DNA of 64,000 bases, taken from positions 75,162 to 139,161 of the forward strand of contig MPNW01000001.1 in NCBI GenBank assembly GCA_011800805.1, read 5' to 3'. The notes under the pieces were generated by a model. That model searched no databases. It worked only from the letters and a program-made list of their open reading frames with translations, and had not been told where the DNA came from. The translations under genes and the position numbers were made by a program. Each line of letters starts with the position of its first letter. Positions within the stretch are counted from its first letter, which is position 1. This stretch comes from Hirudo medicinalis. Lineage: Eukaryota; Annelida; Clitellata; Hirudinida; Hirudinidae. Positions 22,901 through 34,900 of the stretch are shown here, piece by piece.

Positions 22901-25900
22901 CACAGATAACAATAGCAACAATAATCTTCTTCAATTTAGACATGAATGGACGACTATAAATGATTGAAACCGTCTTTATGAATCCATCTCATGTCCTGAA
23001 ATTCTTACAACTTGCCGATACTTTCACAGGTTAAACGTGAGATTAAAATATTCTTCATGTAACAATTGTTGCTGCTGATAAAATAAAACCTTTAGTTAGC
23101 TTTAGCTGATAAAATAAAACCTTCAGTTTAATTTTAACTATCTAAAATGAGTTCATTTATAATTAGATTGTCGTACAGATATACAGTAACAGAAATAGTT
23201 TGAGTTTTTGTTATTTATTAGATTGAAATATTTACATGTTGCGTTTTTGTTCAGATTTGCCTTATTGCTCAGACTCAAATAGTAAACATTCCCAATAAAA
23301 AATTAGAAATATCTACTGAATAAAAAATTACATGGGCTGAATTTTGCTGCATATATTAGTGGTGTTAGTTGCATTCTTATTGGCGATATGAAGGTTAAAG
23401 CTTAAAATGCTTTTTATTCGTTATGCCAAATTAATTGATTTTAAAATTGCTTATTCACTGAAACATCTCAGATATTTATCACCTGCTATTTAATGCGATT
23501 ATTGGAACTTTCTTGAATGCTTCAGTGCTAAGCTGCGACCGTTATCCTTTCATTATTGGTGTTTTGTGTAAATTCATTCATTTGTATGGGTCTTTGCCAA
23601 GATGACGTTGGAAGACTGTAAAGCATTTTCCCAAACCCTCTCATTAGTCAGCTAATAGCTGTATTAAATGCAATTCGATTCAATTCAATGACATATATTT
23701 ACAGTCAAACATGGTTTCCTCTGTTACTGTTCTGTTGTCACAACGGACACAGCAGCTCGGTGATTATCATCATTGTTGAATGTCAAATTACTGGAAATAA
23801 ATAATCAATCTCAATATTAAGTAAGAATTGTCACAAATATATATGTATAATGTAACCCACTTCTTGAAGGATTCACGGAATTCTCCTGGTAAGGTGGAGG
23901 TGGTTCACTTGCATGTGTGTGATTGCCATGAGGTGGATAATGGTAATGTAACGTTTTGTTTCAAAGTAATATCTCTGCTCGCAATTGGGTCAGATATTGG
24001 AAACTGAAGAAACACGTCAGATGGAGCAACTGATAATGGAACTTGAGGATTCATGTTGAAATGGTATGGTGTTGGAAATTGAGCAGGCATGTTAGTAATA
24101 TTTTGCCGATGATACTGATGAGGGTGACCGTTCAACTGGGAATTGTGTCCTTGATTGTAAGCAACATTTTCTATTGTGATTGGTACAGTAAGAGCACATG
24201 ACGCAGGGTTTGTCTCTCTCCGCAGAGCACACGTCTTTGTCATACCCCACCTTTGTAAGTCACGTGAAGGCAAACATCGTACACCGTTAGATGACAGATG
24301 ACAAAGGCCAATCTGAGCAGGGACATGCCCCAGATCTTCACGTGAGAGATCTTTGTAAGGTCTCATTCCATGTAGTCCACTCCCCTTGTTGAGACTGTTG
24401 GACCGCTTTTGAAATTCTGTCATTCTTAATTTCTCTCCTTTCCTGGACTAGTGGGGCTCTAACTGGTGAGCTCTCCTTACACCATCTTTGGAAATGATTC
24501 CATCCAAGCAAAAGCACCAACACCATGACGGTCACACTGGGGAAGACTTCTGATCTACTCAAACTTCAGGGCTTCTTCTGACTTTTTAATCTCTTGATGA
24601 GTCTTTAACTTTCTTCCTGACTTCAGCATCAGCCTAGCTTCTAGTGTCCGCTGAGTTGTCGAGCATTAGCTGTTTTTACTTTGATCTTGCCACTCTTGTA
24701 TTCCTCGACGATAGATTTCAATAGCAGTTTCAGCTTTGCATTCCGGCTGTAGAGGGAGACTGAGGACAGTCCTGGGCGGAGTCCCAGTCATTACCTTACT
24801 ATCCGGCCAATGTTTCCTTCAAAAGACTTTACAGCAGGGAGGTCAATTTCATAAATGGTGAGTGGCCACAGAAGTCTCAGGAGCAGAACGAACTGATAAA
24901 GCCATACTTTAAATTTTCCGAGCAGAAGAGATTTGTCGATTGCTTCCAGGCCCTCTTTGGTGATTTTCCGAATAGCAGCCTCCTGGTTGGGATTCTCTGT
25001 CGATCAATCGGGCTTGAACGACATCCGGCACCAACTGAGCAGATCACCCAACTTGTCCAGCGTTTTCTTCTTGACCTCTATTCGTGAGCAGGGTTGCATC
25101 ATCCATAAAGACCTTGATCGAAGGAATGTAAGTCCCGCCGCCGACGAGCGCCTCTGAGATGCACGGGCCCGCTGAGTTGAGGATAATCTGGATAATCGCC
25201 AGTATGAAGAGGGCGGGAGAGATGACGCACCCCGTGGCAATTCCAACCTGGAGATGCACCCACCTTGATATGAAGTCCTTTGTGGTGAACCTCATCTCGA
25301 ACCCGTCGAAATAATTCTGTAGGATCTGAATCACAGCGAAAAAGATCAGTGAAATCGGCCTGAACTTCTTGATTCCTCGGGACTCCTTCTCTTTGGGGAT
25401 GAAGATGCCTTCAGCTCGCTTACATTCTTTGTTCACAGTGCCGGATGACCAGGCCTTTTCAATGAATGTGTGGAGGAGTCTCATTAATCTACATTACATT
25501 CCTATCAATTCATGTCTATCAAACAAAGTGTTAGTCTTGAATATCCGCCATATCTTATACGTCTCCTGCATGGTTTTGATTGATGCCCATATGAGGAAAC
25601 TCCTCGAGACTCCGAATCTCCTCTAAAATCGCCATGATTCCTTGGAAATTGCTCCTCTCCAGTTTAAAATGAGTGACGTTTCATTTCTGCTTTTGAGATT
25701 CCGAGACTGGATTGTTTTCCTTCATCCATTGATGGATTCCCGGCAAGTCATATTTTGTAAACTTGGAGAAATTAATTTTACCCAGGTCGGCAGTGTCTGA
25801 TCCCACTGCCACATCGCACACGACATATGCTGAATCTTTCCATGCACACAAATCTGTAATTTTGGTTCCTTCAACAGGAGGGATTCTAGGTTCAATTCTG

Positions 25901-28900
25901 GCGATGAACACCATTGCACTCAATTTTCTTGCCAACATCTTCACTAAGGAGTTATGTCTCACATGTCGAGGACAGTCAGTAATGCGACAGCGCTATACAG
26001 TATGCCCAACGACTCATTAACTCGGCAACCAGCAGCGCAGATGGTATTGGTAAATGGCTTGCATCTTGATTCTCGCAGTCTGTTTTGTAAGACTGCGGCT
26101 CTAACTTTTACGCATTTCAGCCATTTATCCGACGCCATTCTGTCAACTCCGTCAGTTAGCCACTCGCTTGGTCCAATGGCATTGGGAAAGGACCTGAGTC
26201 CATATCCGTCTACTATTTTATACAGTTGCCGTTGCTTTGCCCAATGTTTTGGTATCGTTACGAGTTTCTGGGATGCCAAACCTTTTGACCTCTTCCACCT
26301 TTTGACCAAGACCTCACCACAGTTCCTCCTCCATGGACGTCTAGCATAAACTGGTCTTTGTTTTCTTTAGCTTGCTTTAGGACTTGTGACATGCGACGAG
26401 TTTTTATACTTGGAATCCATTTCCGAAGTTGAAAGATTCCGAGGCCCCTAGTTGGACTGGAGCATGCAGGAATGCATTTGGAGTATCCTTTGGTAATTTC
26501 AACCAACGTCGAGTTGCTTTTCTGATGGCGACGTCAGCAGCATTTAAAGATTTGAGGATGATCTTTTCAAAGCTTAGATGATGGCCAAGACTAGATATGA
26601 GATGAGTTCTGAGGCATAGAGCCGCTGATGTAGTTTCAAAGGGGCATGCGAAATTACCGACAAATAAACGCTGAAATCTCCGAATTGAATAAATTCTAAA
26701 GAGCACGCGAATATTCGACCGCGCCAGTCAACAGCTCGAGCACAACCTCGATATCATCATCATCATAATCATCATCGTCATCGTCGTCGTCGTCGTCATC
26801 ATCATCATCATTATTATTATTATTATACTTATTATTTAGAAATTCTGGAAATTAGATATTTTTCTGACAACTTGTGAATTTCTCTTCAAGTGTTTGAAGG
26901 ACAATTTCATGCTTCTTATCCTCTTAGTTTTGCAAATCCATGTTATACATAGCCATGGCGGCCTTGTCCAAAGCACGCAGAAGAATGGCCAAACGTCGAT
27001 CATCGGAAAGCTTATTTCCGTCACAAAGTCTGAAGTATGTCTCGTGGTTTCTTTTCCATCGTCTCCAGGCCTCTGTTGGGAGAGTTTATGTCCAGCGCTG
27101 GCTAATCCAGCGGCTGCCTAATGTTGACTGCGACATTGTCGCATGCGTCGTGTTTAGACCAAGTTTATTTATATAGAACTAACTAAAAAAAGAGAGAGCA
27201 TTAGTTCCTCTCTAGGAGCGGTTAAGCATCTGTCCTTGGCGCGGCGCAGTCAAGAGTTCAATTCCTAGTCAGCTCGCTAGCGGTTCTACTTGTTATTAGA
27301 GCAGTGTCTTTTTGTTTGTTCATTGAAAGCGCGTATTTAGCATTATTCATTTTGAGGAAACGCTTAATTAAGGCATTAATTACATAAGAAAATGCATATT
27401 GGATAAGAATAGCAATATCGTGTTGAGCATGAGGAAAGCCTGGTTCGACAGATAATTTTTTAACTCTTTAACTTTTTATAATTATCCGGAATTATATTCT
27501 CAAAAGCATGCCAAGGCCAAACTGAAATTATAATTTACTTGATTTTTAAATTAATTTTATAATTCATGATTCTAAGATTTGTAGGCTTAAAAAGCGTCGA
27601 TTTATCAAATTTTATATGATTGTAATTCATTTTTTTGAAACGGCAACGACAATTTTTTATTGGACGTAAATGTCACAAAATATGTAAATCAGAATAATTA
27701 AGCGTCCAAAAGAATCATCTCAAGGGATGCATTTCCGCTTAATGAATTGTAATATAATTGAATGTTAAAACAACCAACTAAACATAATAATAAACCGATT
27801 AAATCTCAGATTGAACTCAACTAATGAACTCGTAATTTGAGTGTCGTTATGATAACATCAAATCATTGATACCAAAACAGAGGCCCTTGTTAAACAAAAG
27901 ACATATTCAGTTTAAATAATGGCAATGGCATATTTAACAATTTTACACTTATATTTAATCTTTATTATTTAAAATGCTTTAGTAGATTATTAGACTGCAC
28001 ATAAATATTAATTATCTCTTGGCTGAACAATGTGAGGGTTTGGGAATACTCGACTGTGCATGGGCCCATGACAACGTTTCATCCGTCGGCTTGTTCAAAA
28101 TTATTTGTGACCCATATCTTCCTCCTCTGAATCATACTGCTGTGAAGTGGACGCTAAACAAAAACAAAAAATCTCATCTTGCTGGGTTCTCGCAAGCATA
28201 TTTAAGTCGCAAACATGTCTTTTTTCATTTGACAACATTTTAAGGCAGCTCACAGGACGCTCATTCTTGCCATTTCATTCAAAGCATTAATAATCACTTA
28301 ACTTACAAAACAATGTTCGATAATTATAACCTTTAAGTTTTATCGATCAAATTACAAACGGAAAATCGTGCGAGACGGTTTGATATCTTGGACTTTATTT
28401 CTCCTTTTTTTATAAAAAATAAATCATCCGATTCTTCGTGATGTACGTGGTGTCGTATCATTATGCTGCCAGAGAGACTTTCATGTTCAGAGATAAGAAA
28501 AATATAAAGCAGATTTTTATGATATTAATTACTTTTGAACCATCAAAGCGTACCCGGTGATCACCCAATAGAAACATATTTTAATTATAATCTTGGCAAT
28601 CATCGCTTTCTCCCCAAAATAGCTTAACATACTATTAGGTTGCAATTATTTAATTAATAGCAAATATTATTGTCTTAATGAAGAAATGCAGCTCCATTGC
28701 TTGGTTATTATGCTTTTAAATTACACTTAATAAATTAAGTAATTATATTAAACTTTTATTTCTAAATGATGTAATTCGTCGATTATTCCACCTTAAATCC
28801 TTTCTTATTTAAATGTGGAAATTTTAAACTGAGTCACGTACTTTCCTATCTGGTAGGGCATAAAGTACATTATAATAAACAAAAATTTATAAAATAAATT

Positions 28901-31900
28901 AAATAATAAGAATTTAATATTGGCCTTCTTTTGAATAACTGTGAGGTGCTGCTATGATATCAACAATAAGTGTTTCGTCCTAAAATGGTTCAGTACCATC
29001 TAATTAGTAACAGGTGAGTCTAATTTTAACACGAAACTTACCTCAAGACTTGCGAAAGTTTTAAGAAACAAATTCCGCCCCATTGCCCTTGCGTATTACG
29101 ACTATTCAATAACACTGAAGTCATCTTGCACATCCAAATCACGATTGCGTAATAAAAATTTCTTTATAATTTGTATGCAACTTAAACTTAAGTAATTTGT
29201 TCCAAGTGTGATCCCACTTTTAATTTTTAGAGGTTCCTCATTAATATTCTGGTAGCAAGTGCTATATATTTTATCGAAATGCATGAAATTAAGACCAATA
29301 TCACCAGGTACTCATTGTTCGCAGGGGAAAAAGTCCTCTCGAAAAGTTGCACAGGAGCTTTAGTTAGAACCACGAAGTCTGCCCTATTTATTATTGTAAG
29401 ATAAAAAAAAACTCCCATAAGCGTATAGATTCTATAAGATGAAATGCTAATTGTTAAGATTCTCCCTAGGAAGTCATATGCACTATTATTGTAATGAGTC
29501 CTGAAATATTTGAAATACCTTCTTTTAGTTCTATAGCCTTTCCACTTTTTCCTGTATAAGGGCCAAAGTTTCACTTTGCTTAAGATTAACATCGAGTTTG
29601 CTTTAAAACCCAATACATGAAGTAAAACAGTTAACGTGTTCCTTATTTATAAACCAGCTTGAGTACCTTATTCACTCTGGATTTAACTTTTGTGCCCACA
29701 TTAAGAATGACAAGAACTACTAAATAACTAAGTCAGGTTTTACCTGCGTTCCTAACATTGGTTGCTCGAAATGACTGTAGGTTTAGAATACCAGGTGCAA
29801 TGTTTATGGTACTTGCATAATCGATTTACTCGATTGTTGAGCATAGATGATCCTTTGTTTTGATTCATCTTTATGCTTCAAGCATAAGTGAGTAGGCTTA
29901 AGCATGTTGTTAGTCCGAAGGTCGAGCTAGATCTTGATGTTAAATGCCATTAATTAATGTGATTAGGATTGATACCAATCTACCTGTCAATGTAGGAGAG
30001 AACAAGTATAATTAGGGCCCCAGATGCATAGCCAAGAGAAGTTATAGGAGCCGAGCAGCTCATCTGTTATGAAGCTGCGTCTGCTATCGTGTGAGCGGGC
30101 TCACAGTAGACAAGTATTCGGGTGCTCCAGTTATGTCGTACAAGTTTAGAAACATGCAAGAATTCATGACATAGAAAATTTGTTAATTCTCTTTCAAACG
30201 GAAGTCTACCTGCATGTTCTTGAAATGCATCTGTTTGGATGTGTTTCGAAAAGAAAAGAGGCTCGCAGAAATGTGAGTCATTAAAATTGTTTCTTTTGTT
30301 TCGACTAGTTATCTTGTTTTTAAGAAATTAATTTATCACATCGCCAACTTTATGTTAATTTTTAGCCTAAATAATTTGCCACTCTCGTTCGGTGATCGGT
30401 TGCATATCAAAGCCTTGACCGCGTCAAAATCTTTTAAAGACGAATTTGAAATTATTTCAGAATTGCAGAGTAACTCATTTTATTATTAAAAAAAGCGAGT
30501 AATGGAAGCGTACAAGAACTTTCTACTTTAATCTCAGCTGTTTAGCCGGTGGAACGCATCGCTCCATTTCTTAGCCAGCTATACTTTCTAGGCTCGTGCT
30601 TTTGTGAAATCGGTTGTTCGCTGCGTTGTTTACAGAATTGTCGGAACTCTTTTTTTTGATTGATACCCGAACAAGGTTTAATCATTGCTGTTATTTGTAT
30701 ATGTTTCACAAATTTCATGTGCAAGTCATTTTAAAATCGATTGCAAGTAAAGTTTTTGCAGGTTGGGTCTTGCAATGGTTTTCTGTCTTTCGCAATTTGC
30801 TTGGGTTGTTTGGAATCACCAAGCTATATTCAAGTCATACACAAATTATCACGTTTTAAATTGAAAGTTGTGACTTAAACCTAAATGCAAATCTGAATCA
30901 TTTAACGTAGGATATGATAACAAGTTCCTCCAAAGCTAACAAACAATGCGACACCGAGAGAAATGATGTGCAGTCTGAAAATTCAAATTTGAAATTGAGA
31001 TTGGCTAAGATAGAAAATGAATTAAAAGATAAAGATGAAAAAGTGCTCACCCTTGAAGTTAGTGTTTTATTTTCCATCTTCCATAACAAACAAAAAAACT
31101 TTGCAAACCATTAACTTACTACTTAGGTGAGGGTGACTGAGTTGCAATCATTGCTAAATGACAGGATGATTGAAGTAGGTCAATTGAAGAGCAGGTTGGC
31201 CAGGAGCAATCCATCATCTCCAGATAGATCTTGTGAGCCATCTCTAATTACCATCATGACTCATTTTTTAGTTTCTATGTCTGCTGATGATTGAGTCTAT
31301 TGAATTACGTTTATTTTTTATGAGTGTATTTGCAATTTGTTTTTATAATTAATTAACCAACAATCTACCATATTGCTTCTTACAATCAGTCAGTTGATTA
31401 ACTATCAACCATATTTCACCAGTGGCCAGTTCATTCAGGGATCGAACACTTGAAAGGGAGCAAACTTTGGAAAGATTGAAGAAGAAACGTGAGTGTTTTT
31501 TAGTAAATTTCTAAAAGTATGTGCCCTGATATTGAGTTGACATGTTTTTTCAGATCTTGATGTGGAGAAGTTGAAATCAGCTGTGGAGACTCTGATGGTC
31601 TCAAATGAAGAGAAGGTTGGGAATTCTGGATTATTGTTTGAGGTTTTGCTACTCATTGCTATTGTTGATCAATTCAGAATGTTCGCATTGAAGAAATGAA
31701 GGTGATGCTAAAGAAGTACAAGAAATTAGAAGAGTTGGTTGCACAAAAGCAAGGACAGCAGAGTAATGATTTTACATGTCATCATGATTGTTTATTCGAT
31801 GCCTTGTTGAAGAACTTGTTGTTAGTTAGGTGATATTTAATTAATTCTCAAACCCCACTTTAATAATTGATTAATAACTTGCTATGATGGTGATGGTGCT

Positions 31901-34900
31901 GGTGATGATGATGATGATTGTTTTAATATTTTGAATTTATAAAGTTGTGGTCACATAGGATGTCAATGTCGTGCTGGTTGAGGTATGGATGAAATATTGA
32001 TTCAACATTAATTAATGTTTATTGATGTCATTTTTTGTTGAAGTGCTTGAAACCTGTGGTCTCGATTTGAAAGATGGGATAGTGGCAGATGCCTTGGAAA
32101 ACAAGGTTGTTTGTGAAGGGCATCTTCATTCTTTGATTAAATTTAGTGACTAGGTCACTTGTTTTTGAATACACATTCATCAGTTTTGATAAAGTAATTT
32201 TTCTTATAAAAGTATGCCCACTTTCTGTAAATATAACTAATTTTATTTGAAATTCATAGCACGAACCTTTAGTGAGTTGTTGACAGGGCAAATGTATAGA
32301 TTGATACTCTCATTTCAATTGTAGTCACCATCACAGCATGAGCTTCCACTTGTCTTCATCCATCCCTCTTCCACCAGTACTCCAGGTATTGTGATATACC
32401 AACCAGATATAGTTGCATTTTTATTATTTATCAATTTAGTAATTGAAGCAATCGAAGTAACAATTTCACTGTTTAAATCCTTACATTGACCTTAGGAACC
32501 ATATCTAATGGTTAAATTAATTCCTTAGTGAATCCTCACTCCTCATCAAATGGATTTGGAATAACCCATTCCTCTTCAACCCTTCCAAGCCCAGTTAAAA
32601 ATTCCATCAAGGCTGAAAGCTTTGGCAGTATAGGACCAAAAGTAATGCAAGAATCTTTGCAGTGTTCTTTTCAACATGAAAAAAGTTCTCACACTAAAAT
32701 GTTTCAGATACCTCTCATTGCTAAAGGACAGTCTGTGTCAAGCAGTGGCTTTGGTACGTTGCCAAAAGATTATCAGTATTGTTCTGACCGAGGTATTTTA
32801 GCTCCCCTGCAAGCGTGTAGTTCTACGTCAAGTGGCTATAAGGACTCAGGTGTAAATGGTTTTCGGGGAGCACCAGGTGTCGAAGGCACAAGACACTCTG
32901 TCGGTGATGATCCTATAAGGGCGCACACCATTCCTAGGAAACAAAAATTGTTTGCGGCCGGAGGTCACTTAATAGATGGCGACGTTTCGAGTTCGTCTTT
33001 GTTGGTCGACCATTGGAGTACTTCGGCACCGATGATAGGTTGTGAGATTGTTGGTTGCTTTGCATGTATGCCTCGTGTCATGCATGCTTGCGTGTCCTAA
33101 CCAGTTCGTCGGTGGGGGCTTGATCGACATTTGAAGACCTGGTTTGCATCTGGTGGTTTCAGAATGTTTCTTTGAGTTTATTGTTTTCAACATACTCTCA
33201 AGTGATTTTTGGCATCAGGAGCAGTTTGGATGGGACTCCATCCAAAATAATTTTTGTTTGGAAAGCATGTTAGCTTGTAATGCAGGCATTCCTTGATTGG
33301 TGCTTTTATTGCTAAGGATTGCTTTCAGAGTTTTTTCGCAATAGTTTCTTATATCTAGGAAGTATTTTTAAATCATGTACCCAAATAGCATGTTTAGTCA
33401 AGAGTTAATTAAGTTTTCAACATTACGGTTTCAACTTCTTTAGCATTTTCAAGTCAATTCATTTATTAGCAACTTTCACAGGAGATGATATCATAAAAGA
33501 TGAGATGGCCCAACAATACAAGGCTATGCTGAATCAACCCCATGTTGACACCGGAAAGAGGAAATTATCCACTGGCAAAACAATTAAGAAACTTTTCAAT
33601 AAGTTTGTAGCCTATTTAATTTATTCTCTTGAACCGCATTAAAAATATATCAAGAACGTTTCAAAAGCATCTACATATGCATCTCTGCAGGTTAAAAAGA
33701 AGCAATTCTCAAGAGTTTGATGACAAGATCGAAGATTTCAAGAGGGCTGGTCTCAGATCAACTGCTGGTCCAAGGCTCGGAGGATGGAATAGAGGAATTG
33801 AGTCTGTTTTTAGATTTCAATGTGTTTGGAATCTTAAACCATCAGTTTATTTAGTGAAAATTGTTATAATTTTCAAAGTGATGCTTAAAGAATATCATGT
33901 TTTAATATTATTAAAAGTTTGTTGCTTTTCTTAATTAATTTTTCACAAATAATTGAAAGGAATGAGCTCAACATTCCATTTGGTCACTGGGATGCAGATC
34001 GTGTTGCAACCTGGATGCACTTCATGGGATTGGGTTGTTACGTTGGGGAGTGCAAAAGGTGGGTCAAAAGTGGGGACCACCTCCTAACTGCAACCTCTCA
34101 TGAGCTTGAAAAGGTGAGCATTTTTAATTGTTCTCTTTCTGAGCATTTCTCTTCGCTCAAGTCACGATGTCACTCAGACCTCCTTTTTGTTAATAGCATT
34201 AATATAAATTGTTCTTTTAATGTGTAATGACAAGCAATTCCTACATAGAAGATTCATTTATTTTTGTTTTGTATTTATCCAATCTTTTGATTGCTTTATG
34301 TATCTGAACAGGATGTGAAAGCATTTTTTTAATTGATCTACCATTTATATAGCACTACTCGAGGGCGCTCCCTGGCGATGCAGGCTGGGTTTCAAACATG
34401 ACACTTTACAACCGTTGCCATTACTGCTGCATGCAGGAAAGCAACCCGTTCGGCCGAGCTGCATGCCTTTTTTTTTTAATTTATAAATATTTTGGTGGAT
34501 TGATTTTAGGAAATAATAATAATAATTTGATTGATTATTTAGGAGCTTGGAATGAAGAATCCATTCCATAGGAAGAAATTACAGCTAGCATTGCAGGTTG
34601 TTACTTCGGATCCACACTCTCCCATGTCATTTCTCGATCATGCTTGGGTCACGAGTAAGTTTGACTTTATTTAAAATCAAATCAGACATTAATATTTTTC
34701 AAGTTAGGTGGTTGTGAATTTGAATATTTAGTAATACACATGGTTTTGGATGTAGAATGGCTTGATGATATTGGCCTACCTCAATACAAAGATCAGTTTT
34801 CTGAGGCAAAGATTGATGGGAGGATGATCAACTACTTGACAAATGTAATTGCTCCTGCTCACTTTTTGATTTTGTCAATTTGACAGCTTAAAGATTCTAC

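Noticed and set aside
26753..26826. CRISPR-like short repeats
   Set aside because: A plain trinucleotide microsatellite without spacers, in a eukaryotic intron.
28019..28243. Possible extra liprin-beta exon
   Set aside because: No good acceptor or donor in phase and no similarity to liprin N-terminal coiled coil.
29227..29613. 128-codon minus-strand frame in the liprin-beta intron
   Set aside because: AT-rich codon content, no motifs, no splice partners, no neighbours on that strand.
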